NCBI GenBank assembly: GCA_963204835.1 | Contig: CAUJHJ010000050.1 | Coordinates: forward strand, 1-64,000 | Origin: Pseudomonadota bacterium | Lineage (GTDB): Bacteria > Pseudomonadota > Gammaproteobacteria > Steroidobacterales > Steroidobacteraceae | Direction: 5' to 3' | DNA length: 64,000 bases | Shown: piece after piece, positions 43,720-52,993 of the stretch | Layout of the letters: every line of letters starts with the position of its first letter | Numbering within the stretch: the stretch's first letter is position 1 | Notes under the pieces: generated by a model | What the model saw: only the letters and a program-made list of their open reading frames with translations | What the model was told of the DNA's origin: nothing | Database searches by the model: none | Translations under genes and position numbers: made by a program

Positions 43720-45135
43720 ATGCGCGTGAGTTCGCCGAAGACGATGTTCGAGAAGGTCTGGGACCGCCACGTGGTGGTGCCCGAAACGGCGGACACCCCC
43801 GCCGTGCTGTTCATCGACCTGCACCTGACCCACGAAGTCACTTCGCCGCAGGCCTTCCAGCTGCTGCGCGAGCGCGGCATGAAGCTGCGGCGGCCGGACC
43901 TGACGCTCGCCACGATGGACCACTCGACCCCCACGCGCACCGAGCAGGTCTTCGGCGGCCAGCCGATTTCGATCGAGTCGGCCGCGAGACAGGTGCATCA
44001 GCTCGAGAAGAACTGCGCCGAATTCGGCGTCGAACTGCTCGGCCTGCGGCATGAGCTGCGTGGCATCGTGCACATCATCGGGCCCGAACTCGGACTCACG
44101 CAGCCCGGGCGGACCATCGTCTGCGGCGACAGCCACACGAGCACGCATGGCGCCTTCGGCGCCCTCGCCTTCGGCATCGGCAGCACCGAGGTCGGCCACG
44201 TGCTCGCCACGCAATGCCTGCTGCAGCGGCGGCCGAAGACGCTTGCGATCGAAGTGGCGAACGCCCTGCATCCCGGCGTCACGGCCAAGGACCTGATCCT
44301 CGGCATCATCGGCCAGATCGGCGTCGCCGGCGGCACCGGCCACGTGATCGAATATCGCGGCGCGGCGATCCGCGCGATGGACATGGAAGCGCGCATGACC
44401 GTCTGCAACATGAGCATCGAGGCGGGCGCGCGCGCAGGGCTGATCGCCCCCGACGAGACGACCTTCGCCTACCTGAAGGGCAAGGCGCGCGCGCCGCGGG
44501 GCGCCGCGTGGGACGAGGCCGTGGCGCGTTGGCGCGAGCTGCCGAGCGACTCCGGCGCGCGTTTCGACAGGACCGTCAACGTCGACGCCGCCGCGCTCGA
44601 GCCGATGATCACCTACGGCACGAACCCCGGCATGGTGGTGCCGATCACGGCCCCGATCCCGTCGCGCAGCGGCGATGCCGCCTTCGACAAGTCGCTCGCC
44701 TACATGGGGTTCACCGCAGGCGAGCCGATACGCAACCAGCCGGTCAACGTCGTGTTCCTCGGCAGTTGCACCAACGGGCGCATCTCCGACCTGCGCGCCG
44801 CGGCCGACGTGCTGCGCGGCCACAAGGTCGCCAAGGGCGTGCACCTGCTCGTCGTGCCGGGCTCGCAGCAGGTACGGCGCGAGGCCGAGAAGGAAGGTCT
44901 CGACCGGGTCTTCATCGAGGCCGGCGCCGACTGGCGCGAATCCGGCTGCTCGATGTGCCTCGGCATGAACGGCGACACGGTGCCGAAGGGCGAGTATTGC
45001 GTCAGCACCAGCAACCGCAATTTCGAGGGCCGCCAGGGCGTGGGCGCCCGCACCCTGCTCGCGAGCCCGCTCACGGCGGCGGCGACCGCGATCCGCGGCC
45101 GCGTCACCGATCCGCGCGACCTGATCAACGGATGA
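43720..45135 (+). CDS. leuC: 3-isopropylmalate dehydratase large subunit
   Basis: The protein has 471 residues, the full bacterial LeuC size. It has [26 protein letters not shown], and cluster cysteines in [11 protein letters not shown] and GCSMCLGMN. It isomerises 2-isopropylmalate to 3-isopropylmalate with LeuD. The stop overlaps the leuD ATG. The ilvC-leuC-leuD-leuB order lacks leuA and acetolactate synthase genes, which must be elsewhere. Confidence 0.96.
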   Translation: MRVSSPKTMFEKVWDRHVVVPETADTPAVLFIDLHLTHEVTSPQAFQLLRERGMKLRRPDLTLATMDHSTPTRTEQVFGGQPISIESAARQVHQLEKNCAEFGVELLGLRHELRGIVHIIGPELGLTQPGRTIVCGDSHTSTHGAFGALAFGIGSTEVGHVLATQCLLQRRPKTLAIEVANALHPGVTAKDLILGIIGQIGVAGGTGHVIEYRGAAIRAMDMEARMTVCNMSIEAGARAGLIAPDETTFAYLKGKARAPRGAAWDEAVARWRELPSDSGARFDRTVNVDAAALEPMITYGTNPGMVVPITAPIPSRSGDAAFDKSLAYMGFTAGEPIRNQPVNVVFLGSCTNGRISDLRAAADVLRGHKVAKGVHLLVVPGSQQVRREAEKEGLDRVFIEAGADWRESGCSMCLGMNGDTVPKGEYCVSTSNRNFEGRQGVGARTLLASPLTAAATAIRGRVTDPRDLING

Positions 45136-45716
45136 ACGACATGACAGCGATCAAGACCCTGCGTTCGAGAACCGTCGTGCTGCCATCGACCAACATCGAC
45201 ACCGACCAGATCATGCCGGCGCGCTTCCTCACGACGACCACCCGGGAAGGGCTCGGCGCGCATCTCTTCGCCGATTGGCGCTACGACGCCGCAGGCGCGC
45301 CGAATCCTGATTTCGTGCTGAACCGCCCCGAAGCCAAGGGCTGCCAGGTGCTGGTCGCCGGCCGCAACATCGGCTGCGGCTCCTCGCGCGAACATGCTCC
45401 CTGGGGGCTGGTCGACTACGGCTTCCGGGCCGTCATCAGCACCGAGATCGCCGACATCTTCCGCAACAATTCCCTGAAGAACGGCCTGCTGCCCGTGATC
45501 GTCGACGGCCAGACGCACGAGTGGCTGCTCGCGAACCCCGGCGCCGAGGTCACGATCGACCTCGAATCCTGCACGCTCACGCTGCCGACCGGGACCGCCG
45601 TGAAGTTCCCGATCGATGCCTTCGCGCGCTACTGCCTGATGAACGGCGTCGACGAACTCGGCTACCTGCTCTCGAAGGACGCTGAAATCCGCGCCTACGA
45701 ACAGCGCCGCGCATGA
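45132..45716 (+). CDS. leuD: 3-isopropylmalate dehydratase small subunit
   Basis: The protein has 194 residues. [13 protein letters not shown] and [11 protein letters not shown] are the LeuD signature elements, and the C-terminal [16 protein letters not shown] is typical of the proteobacterial form. It overlaps leuC upstream and leuB downstream by ATGA, implying stoichiometric expression. Confidence 0.96.
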   Translation: MNDMTAIKTLRSRTVVLPSTNIDTDQIMPARFLTTTTREGLGAHLFADWRYDAAGAPNPDFVLNRPEAKGCQVLVAGRNIGCGSSREHAPWGLVDYGFRAVISTEIADIFRNNSLKNGLLPVIVDGQTHEWLLANPGAEVTIDLESCTLTLPTGTAVKFPIDAFARYCLMNGVDELGYLLSKDAEIRAYEQRRA

Positions 45717-46786
45717 AGGCGCTGGTCGCGGTGCTGGGCGGGGACGGCATCGGCCCCGATGTCGTCGCACAGGCCGTGCAGGTGCTCGAAGCCACGGCGC
45801 AGCTCGGCGGCCATCACTTCGAGCTCGCGCCCGCTCTTTTTGGCGGCGCCGCCATCGATGTCCACGGTGACGGCCTGCCGCCAGCGACGCTCGACCTGTG
45901 CCGGCGCGCCGACGCGGTCCTGCTCGGCGCCATCGGCGGGCCGAAGTGGAGCGCGCCGGATGCGAAAGTGCGTCCCGAAACGGCCCTGCTCGCGCTGCGG
46001 CGCGAACTCGGCGTGTTCGCAAACCTGCGCCCGGTCGCCGTGCACCCCGCGCTGCGCGACGCCTCGCCGATCAGGCCGGAAGTCATCGACGGCGTCGACT
46101 TCGTGTTCGTGCGCGAACTCACCGGCGGCATCTATTTCGGCGAGAAGCGCCGCACCGCCACCGACGCCACCGACGTGTGCACGTACTCCGTCGCCGAGAT
46201 CGAGCGCGTCACGCGCGTCGCGGGCCAGCTCGCGCGCGCGCGCCGCAAGCGGGTGACTTCGATCGACAAATCGAACGTGCTCGAGACTTCACGCCTGTGG
46301 CGCACCGTCGCGGGCCGCGTGATCGCGGCCGAGTTCCCGGACGTCGCGCTCGAGCACATGCTGGTCGACGCGGCGGCGATGCACCTGATCCGCCGTCCGC
46401 GCGATTTCGACGTGCTGCTCACCGAAAACATGTTCGGCGACATCCTGACCGACGAAGCCTCGATGCTTGCCGGCTCGCTCGGCGTGCTGCCGTCGGCCTC
46501 GCTCGGCGAGGGCCGCCGCGGGCTCTACGAACCCATCCACGGCTCGGCGCCCGACATCGCCGGCCGCGGCATCGCGAACCCGATCGGCACGATCCTCTCC
46601 GCCGCCCTGCTGCTGCGCCACTCGCTCGGCCTCGAGCGGGAGGCCCTTGCAATCGAGACCGCCGTGGGTCGCGTACTGGACGCGGGTGCGCGCACCGCCG
46701 ACATTGCGGCGCCGGGCGCGAAGACCGTCGGCACGGGCGAGATGGGGGCGGCGATTGTCGCGGCATTGAGGCATGCATCGAGCTGA
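45713..46786 (+). CDS. leuB: 3-isopropylmalate dehydrogenase
   Basis: The protein has 357 residues. GGDGIGPDV is at the start; the substrate loop is [12 protein letters not shown], and the [13 protein letters not shown] segment and late [16 protein letters not shown] complete the metal/NAD site. It oxidises 3-isopropylmalate to 2-oxoisocaproate (after decarboxylation) with NAD. It ends the ilvC-leuCDB run and is convergent with metB; an imperfect GC inverted repeat at 46789-46816 is the only terminator-like structure. Confidence 0.96.
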   Translation: MKALVAVLGGDGIGPDVVAQAVQVLEATAQLGGHHFELAPALFGGAAIDVHGDGLPPATLDLCRRADAVLLGAIGGPKWSAPDAKVRPETALLALRRELGVFANLRPVAVHPALRDASPIRPEVIDGVDFVFVRELTGGIYFGEKRRTATDATDVCTYSVAEIERVTRVAGQLARARRKRVTSIDKSNVLETSRLWRTVAGRVIAAEFPDVALEHMLVDAAAMHLIRRPRDFDVLLTENMFGDILTDEASMLAGSLGVLPSASLGEGRRGLYEPIHGSAPDIAGRGIANPIGTILSAALLLRHSLGLEREALAIETAVGRVLDAGARTADIAAPGAKTVGTGEMGAAIVAALRHASS

Positions 46787-46874
46787 GAGGCGCGCGTCGC
46801 GAGCCGAAGGCGCGCCCGGATAGCGAGGGAGCGGATGAATCACAGCGCCGCTGACCCGCATCACGCAGCACACA

Positions 46875-48032
46875 TCACGCCGCCCGCCGCAACGCCCGCT
46901 CGAGATCCGCCTTCAGGTCCTCGAACGCCTCGATCCCGATGGACAGCCGCAACAGGCCGTCCACGAGGCCCGCCGCGGCGCGCGCGGCCGGTTCCATCGC
47001 CGCGTGGGTCATCGTCGCCGGGTGCGCGACCAGGCTCTCGACACCGCCCAGCGATTCCGCGAGCGAGAACAGTTCGAGGCCGTCGACGAAGCGGCGCACG
47101 GCGGCCTCGCCACCGGCCAGTTCGATCGAGACCATCGCCCCGAAGCCGCGCTGCTGGCGCTTCGCGACCACATGGCCGGGATGCGTGGCGAGCCCCGGGT
47201 AGTACACCCGCGCAACGCCCGGCTCACGCACCAGCCACTCTGCGAGGCCCTGCGCATTGCGCTCATGGACCGCGAGCCGCGCGTGCAGCGTGCGCAGGCC
47301 GCGCAGGGTGAGGAAGCTGTCGAATGGCGAGCCCGTGAGCCCGAGGCAGTTCGCCCACCATGTCAGTTCCTGCGCATGCGCCGCCGTCCTTGCGACCACA
47401 GCGCCACCAACGACGTCGCTATGGCCGTTCAGGTACTTCGTGGTCGAGTGCACCACGAGGTCGGCACCCAGTGCGAGCGGCTGCTGCCACGCGGGCGACA
47501 GGAAGGTGTTGTCGACCGCGACCAGCGCGCCGGCCTTGCGGCCGCGCGCCGCGAGATCGGCGATGTCGGAGATGCGCAGCAGCGGGTTGCTCGGCGTTTC
47601 GATCCAGAGGAGCGCGCAGGGCGATGACAGCGCCGCCTCGACGGCCGCGGCATCGCCGAAATCGACGAAGTCGACTTTCAGTTCGCCGCGGCGCTGCCAT
47701 GCCGAAAAAAGGCGAAAGGTGCCGCCATAGCAGTCGTGTGCGGCCACGATGCGACTGCCCGCCGGCAACAGGTGCCCCACCACGGTGATCGCCGCCATGC
47801 CGGTCGCCGTGACCACGGCGCCCGCGCCGCCTTCCATGTCGGCCAGCGCGTCGGCAAGCAGGTCGCGCGTCGGGTTTCCCGAGCGCGTGTAGTCGTACTT
47901 GCGCTTCTCGCCGAAGCCACGGAACGCGAAGGTCGACGTGAGATGGATCGGCGGCACCACCGCGCCCGTGGATTCATCGGTCTCGAGTCCCGCGCGCACG
48001 GCACGGGTGGTGTCATCGAATCGGCTGGTCAA
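46875..48032 (-). CDS. metB: Cystathionine gamma-synthase/O-acylhomoserine sulfhydrylase (PLP)
   Basis: The protein has 385 residues from a TTG that overlaps the metX stop (TTGA) with GGAG 8 nt upstream; no ATG preserves the N-terminus. PLP-binding Lys199 is in HSTTKYLNGHSD, with YTRSGNPTRD, ATGMAAI and ETPSNPLL as family marks. It uses the activated homoserine from MetX to make cystathionine (or homocysteine with sulfide). Sequence alone does not separate MetB from MetZ. Co-transcribed with metX under a SAM riboswitch. Confidence 0.88.
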   Translation of the reverse strand: MTSRFDDTTRAVRAGLETDESTGAVVPPIHLTSTFAFRGFGEKRKYDYTRSGNPTRDLLADALADMEGGAGAVVTATGMAAITVVGHLLPAGSRIVAAHDCYGGTFRLFSAWQRRGELKVDFVDFGDAAAVEAALSSPCALLWIETPSNPLLRISDIADLAARGRKAGALVAVDNTFLSPAWQQPLALGADLVVHSTTKYLNGHSDVVGGAVVARTAAHAQELTWWANCLGLTGSPFDSFLTLRGLRTLHARLAVHERNAQGLAEWLVREPGVARVYYPGLATHPGHVVAKRQQRGFGAMVSIELAGGEAAVRRFVDGLELFSLAESLGGVESLVAHPATMTHAAMEPAARAAAGLVDGLLRLSIGIEAFEDLKADLERALRRAA

Positions 48033-49063
48033 GCAAGGCTCCCGGTACAGTTGGCAAGGGCGGGTTTGAGCTGGGCCGCTTCCTTGAGGAAGGCGTCGTG
48101 CCCGTAAACCGACGAGATTTCGTGCAGCCGCGCGTCGGCGAGCCGCGCGACGAGGCGGCGCAGGTCCGTGACCGGCACGAGCTGGTCCTCGTGCACCGCC
48201 ACGACAGTTGTCGGCACGAAGATACGGCTTGCGTCGACGCGATGCAGATCGATCGACTCCGACAGACAGAGGAATGCTTCCGGCTGGTGGCGCGCGGCGT
48301 AGTCCGCGCCCCGCGCAAAGAGGTACTCCTCGACCGGAAACCTCACGGGTTCCGCGCCGGGGCGCGGGGCGCCGGAGAAGCGCGCGGCGAATTCCTCGGG
48401 ACTGCGATAGGTCGCCATGGCGAGGGCACGCGCGATCTCGAGGCCCTCCTGGCCGCGCCCACACTCGGCGCCGAAGCGGATCACGCGCCGTTGCACGCTG
48501 CGCCAGGCCGTCGCCATCGGATGGGTGCAGTCAGCCGCGCTGATCACGACGATTTCCGCGACGCGTTCAGGGAACAGCTCAGCGAACGCAAGCGCCACCA
48601 TGCCACCGTAGGACGCGCCGACGATCGCCTGCAGCGATTTCAGGCCGAGGTGGTTGATCAGGCGCAGCAGCAGCTCGGCCTGGTCGTAGGTCGAGATGGA
48701 TGGAAACGATTCGCCCCGCCCCGGGCCGGTGGTATCACCGCTGCCACCGAGGTAGTCAAAGGAGAGGATGCGCACGAGAGAAGCATCGAGGGCGCGGCCC
48801 GGACCGACGATTTCGCCCCACCACCCTTCGCCCGGCTTGTCGCCGTAGACACGCCTATGGGCCGAGATGCCACCGAGGGTCGCCACCACCGGCGCGTTGG
48901 CGGGTCCCGCGAGGCGCCAGGCCACGTGGACGCCGGCAAGACGGCCGCCGTGATGCAGCGACATCTCCCCAGGCACTTCAAGCAAGCCTTCGCGCACGAT
49001 GGCACGCGGCCGCTCGCCGGCGCTGGCCGGGGTTGTCGGGTCGGATGTTTGTGGATGCTCCAT
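48029..49063 (-). CDS. metX: MetX-family homoserine O-acyltransferase
   Basis: The protein has 344 residues; the ATG at 49063 was chosen, since frames further upstream run into the riboswitch. Alpha/beta-hydrolase fold with nucleophile Ser151 in GASYGGMVA, SFDYLGGSGDT before it, and a late Asp (HEDQLVP) and His (YGHDAF). It is shorter than the classical MetX and resembles the Xanthomonadales type, reported to use succinyl-CoA. It activates homoserine for methionine synthesis and is the first gene after the SAM-I riboswitch. Confidence 0.88.
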   Translation of the reverse strand: MEHPQTSDPTTPASAGERPRAIVREGLLEVPGEMSLHHGGRLAGVHVAWRLAGPANAPVVATLGGISAHRRVYGDKPGEGWWGEIVGPGRALDASLVRILSFDYLGGSGDTTGPGRGESFPSISTYDQAELLLRLINHLGLKSLQAIVGASYGGMVALAFAELFPERVAEIVVISAADCTHPMATAWRSVQRRVIRFGAECGRGQEGLEIARALAMATYRSPEEFAARFSGAPRPGAEPVRFPVEEYLFARGADYAARHQPEAFLCLSESIDLHRVDASRIFVPTTVVAVHEDQLVPVTDLRRLVARLADARLHEISSVYGHDAFLKEAAQLKPALANCTGSLA

Positions 49064-49172
49064 GTCGAGTGCCTTCTGTCGGTCATCGGCACTCCTGCGG
49101 CGGGCACCCGCGTTCGGCGGGAGCGTCTGGCATCCATCCGCGGGCCTCTTGGCCCACCGGCTCTGCCGACCG

Positions 49173-49282
49173 CTCATCTCACGGCGCTAGCTGCTGCCGC
49201 AGGAGTTGGCACCGGGCGAACGGGTTGGGTTCGCTGGTTGCCCCGGCTTCCAAGGGCCTGTCCCTCAGCCGGTCTCGATGAG
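49173..49282 (-). promoter_or_regulatory. SAM-I (S-box) riboswitch upstream of metX
   Basis: On the minus strand the region begins CTCATCGAGA and closes with GATGAG, pairing as P1 (49277-49282 with 49173-49178). Between lie the conserved elements GAGGGACAGGCCC (49254-49266), GGCAACC (49236-49242) and GGTGCCAA (49206-49213), in S-box order and spacing. It would shut off metX-metB when S-adenosylmethionine is abundant. The 109 bp to the metX start contain a GGGCC/GGCCC hairpin but no U run, so control may be translational or Rho-dependent. Confidence 0.9.
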
Positions 49283-49290
49283 TGGCGCGC

Positions 49291-49320
49291 AGTCTAGGGC
49301 GCCCTCCGCCCGGCGGTCAA
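49291..49320 (-). promoter_or_regulatory. Sigma70-type promoter for metX-metB
   Basis: TTGACC (49315-49320) and TAGACT (49291-49296) are 18 bp apart on the minus strand. A start about 7 bp further on falls at 49284, almost exactly where the riboswitch P1 begins at 49282, which supports both calls. Confidence 0.7.
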
Positions 49321-49375
49321 GGACCGCTTGCCGAGGCGCGGCATCCACCTGTACAGGCGCCCGGCGGCATGTTAG

Positions 49376-49395
49376 TGTATTAACGAATTAATACA
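49376..49395. promoter_or_regulatory. Operator-like palindrome TGTATTAACGAATTAATACA at the his operon head
   Basis: Perfect 8-bp arms are separated by CGAA and end 14 bp before the chosen start of the TrpR-like gene. The half-site TGTAnTA matches that of the known trp operator (TGTACTA), and the adjacent gene is TrpR-like, so autoregulation is likely. A CCTGTACAGG palindrome lies upstream at 49348-49357. Confidence 0.65.
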
Positions 49396-49409
49396 TTGGA
49401 ATGCCGCCC

Positions 49410-49715
49410 ATGAAGCAGCACCTGAATGTCTCCGCCCGCCAGGAGGCGCAGCACGAGCGCAATCTCTTCGCCGCCATCGGCACGCTGCGCACGGTCGACG
49501 AACTGCGCGCCTTCTTCCGCGACCTGTGCACGCCGGCGGAAATCGAGGCCATGGCTGATCGCTGGGCGGTGGTCGAAAGCCTCGCGCGTGGCCTGCCCTA
49601 CCGGGAAATCTACCGCGTGACCGGCGTCAGCATCACGACCATCGGGCGCGTCGCGCGCTATCTCGCGGAGGGCAATGGCGGTTACACCACCGCCGTGCAG
49701 CGCCTGAATGGATAG
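49410..49715 (+). CDS. TrpR/YerC-family transcriptional repressor
   Basis: The protein has 101 residues. The ATG at 49410 was chosen over the one at 49401 because GGA lies 9 nt upstream and the 49401 start would leave almost no leader. It has TrpR-superfamily helices with FFRDLCTPAEIEAMADRW and an HTH in YREIYRVTGVSITTIGRVARYL. Its last 8 bp overlap hisG. As the first gene of the his operon it probably senses histidine or a related ligand and represses the operon; the ligand is not shown by sequence. Confidence 0.88.
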   Translation: MKQHLNVSARQEAQHERNLFAAIGTLRTVDELRAFFRDLCTPAEIEAMADRWAVVESLARGLPYREIYRVTGVSITTIGRVARYLAEGNGGYTTAVQRLNG

Positions 49716-50607
49716 GGACAGCCGGCTCAAGCTCGCCGTCCAGAAGTCCGGCCGCCTGACCGACCCGTCGCTCGACCTGCTCGCGCGCTGCGGCCTCAAG
49801 CTCGCGCGCGGCAAGGACCAGCTCGTGGGATACGGCGAGAACCTGCCGCTCGACGTGCTGTTCGTGCGCGACGACGACATCCCGGATCTCGTGCAGGAGG
49901 ATGTCTGCGACCTCGGGCTCGTCGGGCTGAATGTCATCGAGGAGAAGCGCCTCGCGCTCGCCGCGCGCGGCATCGAGGCATCGTTCGAGACCCTGCGCCT
50001 GCTTGACTTCGGCCGCTGCCGGCTCTCGATCGCGATCCCGGAGGGCCAGTCGTGGTCCGGCGTGAGCGCGCTTGCGGGCCGTCGCATCGCGACGACCTAC
50101 CCCCACCTGCTCGGGCAATTCCTCGCACGCCACGGGGTCCGCGCCGACATCGTCACCCTGTCGGGTGCGGTCGAGATCGCGCCCCGCCTCGGCCGCGCCG
50201 ACGCGATCTGCGACCTCGTTTCGACCGGCTCCACCCTCGCCGCCAACCACCTGGAAGAAGTGCAGACGGTGCTCGAGAGCCATGCCGTGCTGATCCGCAC
50301 CCCGGTGGCGCTCGGCGCCGTCAAGTCCGACTGGGTCGAGCGGCTCCTGATGCGCATCGAGGGCGTGCAGCAGGTGCGCGAGAGCAAGTACATCATGCTG
50401 CACGCGCCGCGGGCCGCGCTGCCCGAGATCCGTCGCCTGCTGCCCGGCAGCGAGTCGCCGACGATCATTCCGCTCGAGGGCCACCCCGACAAGGTGGCGA
50501 TCCACGCCGTGTGCCGCGAGAACGTTTTCTGGGAAACGCTCGAGGGCCTGAAGCGCGCGGGCGCGAGCGCCCTGCTCGTCCTGCCGGTGGAGAAGATGCT
50601 CGCATGA
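49708..50607 (+). CDS. hisG: ATP phosphoribosyltransferase, long form
   Basis: The protein has 299 residues, the long (HisZ-independent) form with a C-terminal regulatory ACT-like domain (about 225-299). LKLAVQKSGRLTDPS starts the fold; DLGLVGLNVI and DLVSTGSTLAANHL (the PRPP-binding loop) are present. It makes phosphoribosyl-ATP, the first committed step, and is normally inhibited by histidine. Confidence 0.96.
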   Translation: MDRDSRLKLAVQKSGRLTDPSLDLLARCGLKLARGKDQLVGYGENLPLDVLFVRDDDIPDLVQEDVCDLGLVGLNVIEEKRLALAARGIEASFETLRLLDFGRCRLSIAIPEGQSWSGVSALAGRRIATTYPHLLGQFLARHGVRADIVTLSGAVEIAPRLGRADAICDLVSTGSTLAANHLEEVQTVLESHAVLIRTPVALGAVKSDWVERLLMRIEGVQQVRESKYIMLHAPRAALPEIRRLLPGSESPTIIPLEGHPDKVAIHAVCRENVFWETLEGLKRAGASALLVLPVEKMLA

Positions 50608-51935
50608 GCGCCATCGCCATCCATGACTGGGCGGCTTGCGACGCGGCGACGCGTCGACGGCTGCTCGCGCGGCCGCAGGCGGGCGTCGGCGAGGAGGTGC
50701 TCGCCGGCGCGCGCGCGATCGTCGACGCCGTGCGCGCCGAGGGTGACGCGGCCATCCGGCGCTACACCGCCCGTTTCGATGCCGTCCCCCTGGACCGGCT
50801 CGACTCCCTGCGGGTGACTCCCGCCGGGTTCTGCGCGGCGCGTGCCTCGCTCGCGCCGCAGGAACTCGCGGCCATCGAGCGCGCCATCGCCAATGTCGAG
50901 GCATTCCATGCGGCGCAGCGTCCCGCGCCGCTGTCGATCGAGACGATGCCCGGCGTGCGCTGCGAACAGCAGCTTCGCCCCATTCCCGCCGTGGGCCTGT
51001 ATGTGCCGGCAGGCTCGGCGCCGCTGCCCTCCACCGTGCTCATGCTCGCGGTGCCCGCGCGGCTCGCGGGTTGCCCGCAGCGGGTGCTCTGCACGCCACC
51101 CGGTCGCGACGGCCGCGCAAACGCGGCCGTGCTGGCCACCGCCGCGCTGTGCGGCATCGACACCGTGTTCACGATCGGCGGCGCGCAGGCGATCGCGGCG
51201 CTCGCCTACGGCACGGAGTCGGTGCCGAAGGTCGACAAGATCTTCGGCCCGGGCAATGCCTGGGTGACGGCAGCCAAGCAGATCGTCGGCGCCGACCCGA
51301 TGGGCGCCGCGCTCGACCTGCCCGCGGGCCCTTCCGAGGTGATGGTCATCGCGGATGATTCCGCGTACGCGGATTTCGTCGCCGCGGATCTCCTCGCGCA
51401 GGCCGAGCACGACCCGCTTGCGCAAGCGATCCTCGTCACCGACTCGCACCGCCTCGCGAGCGACACCGTGGCGGAGATCCGCCGGCAGTTGCCGCGGCTC
51501 GCAAGGCAGCAGGTGCTGTCGGCGTCGGTCGCGGCGTTGCGCGTCATCCTGGTCGACGGACTCGACACGGCGATCGAAGTCGCCAATCGCTACGCTCCGG
51601 AACACCTCCTGTTGCAGGCGCGCGAGCCGCGCCGCCTTCTCGGTGCGATCGTGAACGCGGGCTCCATCTTCGTTGGCCCCTGGTCACCCGAGCCGATGGG
51701 CGACTATTGCTCGGGTGCGAACCATGTGTTGCCGACCTATGGCCACGCGCGTGCCTGCAGCGGTCTCTCCCTGCTCGATTTCATGAAGCGCATCACCGTG
51801 CAGGAGCTGACCGCCGCGGGCCTCGCCGCACTCGGCCCGGCCGCCGTGACCCTCGCTCACATGGAGGGGCTCGACGCGCATGCCGCGGCGGTGGGCCTGC
51901 GCCTGGCGGCGCTCGGGCACGGACGCGCGGCATGA
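50604..51935 (+). CDS. hisD: Histidinol dehydrogenase
   Basis: The protein has 443 residues; ATGA overlap with hisG. It has [22 protein letters not shown], the [10 protein letters not shown] segment, [11 protein letters not shown] and [10 protein letters not shown]-like [10 protein letters not shown] with the zinc and catalytic His residues. It performs the last two oxidation steps from histidinol to histidine with NAD and zinc. Confidence 0.97.
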   Translation: MSAIAIHDWAACDAATRRRLLARPQAGVGEEVLAGARAIVDAVRAEGDAAIRRYTARFDAVPLDRLDSLRVTPAGFCAARASLAPQELAAIERAIANVEAFHAAQRPAPLSIETMPGVRCEQQLRPIPAVGLYVPAGSAPLPSTVLMLAVPARLAGCPQRVLCTPPGRDGRANAAVLATAALCGIDTVFTIGGAQAIAALAYGTESVPKVDKIFGPGNAWVTAAKQIVGADPMGAALDLPAGPSEVMVIADDSAYADFVAADLLAQAEHDPLAQAILVTDSHRLASDTVAEIRRQLPRLARQQVLSASVAALRVILVDGLDTAIEVANRYAPEHLLLQAREPRRLLGAIVNAGSIFVGPWSPEPMGDYCSGANHVLPTYGHARACSGLSLLDFMKRITVQELTAAGLAALGPAAVTLAHMEGLDAHAAAVGLRLAALGHGRAA

Positions 51936-52993
51936 GCGACCCCGTGGCCCTCGCGCGTGCCGACATCCGCGGGCTCGCCGCCTACGAGCACGCCACATGG
52001 GAGCACGGCTACGAACGCCTGCACGCGAACGAACTGCCGTGGCGGGTCGCGACGGACGATTCCGCCGCCGGCCTCAACCGCTATCCCGAGCCGCACCCCG
52101 CCACGCTTGCCGCGGAACTCGCCGACTTGTATGGCGTCGCGCCCGGCTGGGTCCTGCCTTGCCGCGGGAGCGATGAAGCGATCGACCTGCTGGTGCGCGG
52201 CTTCTGCCGGGCCGGTCGGGACTCCGTCATTGTCTGCCCGCCCACCTTCGGCATGTACGCGGTCGCGGCCCGCATCCAGGGCGCGGACGTCATCCCGATC
52301 CCGTTGCTGGCGGAGGCGGGCTTCGCGCTCGACGCCGTTGCCATCGGGGCCCGCTGCGCAACCGGCGACGTGAAGCTCGTCTTCCTCTGCTCACCGAACA
52401 ACCCCACCGGCAACTTGCTGGGCGAGGGAGACATCCAGAGTGTGGTGGAAGCCGCTGCGGGCCGCGCGCTCGTCGTCATAGACGAGGCCTATCTCGAGTT
52501 CGCGGACGCGGCGAGCCAGTCCCGCTCGATCGCCCGCCAGCCGCACGTCGTCGTGCTGCGCACGCTATCGAAGGCCTACGGCCTCGCGGGCGCGCGCATC
52601 GGCACGCTGGTCGCCGATCCGCGCATCGTGGACCTGCTGCGCAAGGTCCTGCCGCCGTATGCGATTGCGCAGCCCTGCATCGAGGGAGCGTTGCGGGCGC
52701 TCGCCGCCCCGCAGCGACGCGTCGCGCGCGAGCGCATCGCCGCGCTCAAGCGCGAGCGCGAACGGCTGGCTGCGGCGCTCGCGGCCCTGCCCTGCGTCTC
52801 CCGGGTGTGGCCGAGCACGACGAACTTCCTGCTCACCGCGTTCACCGATCCCGCCGAAGCGCTCGAGCGCCTGCGCCGCAATCGCCTGCTGGTGCGCGAC
52901 TTCAGCGGCCGCCCGGGCCTCGAGCGGGCGCTGCGCATCACCGTGGGCAGCCCGCCGCAGAACGATCGCCTGATCCGGAGCCTCGCATGCTGA
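51932..52993 (+). CDS. hisC: Histidinol-phosphate aminotransferase
   Basis: The protein has 353 residues; ATGA overlap with hisD. It is a class I/II PLP aminotransferase: LNRYPEP, FLCSPNNPTGNLL, DEAYLEF and the PLP Lys in TLSKAYGLAGARIG. It converts imidazole acetol phosphate to histidinol phosphate. Its stop overlaps hisB by 7 bp. Confidence 0.96.
   Translation: MSDPVALARADIRGLAAYEHATWEHGYERLHANELPWRVATDDSAAGLNRYPEPHPATLAAELADLYGVAPGWVLPCRGSDEAIDLLVRGFCRAGRDSVIVCPPTFGMYAVAARIQGADVIPIPLLAEAGFALDAVAIGARCATGDVKLVFLCSPNNPTGNLLGEGDIQSVVEAAAGRALVVIDEAYLEFADAASQSRSIARQPHVVVLRTLSKAYGLAGARIGTLVADPRIVDLLRKVLPPYAIAQPCIEGALRALAAPQRRVARERIAALKRERERLAAALAALPCVSRVWPSTTNFLLTAFTDPAEALERLRRNRLLVRDFSGRPGLERALRITVGSPPQNDRLIRSLAC

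Noticed and set aside
46787-46874. Inverted repeat GGCGCGC/GCGCGCC between leuB and metB as a terminator
   Set aside because: The arms are 7 bp with a 14-nt loop, of GC repeat type, and no T run follows; kept only as a remark under leuB.
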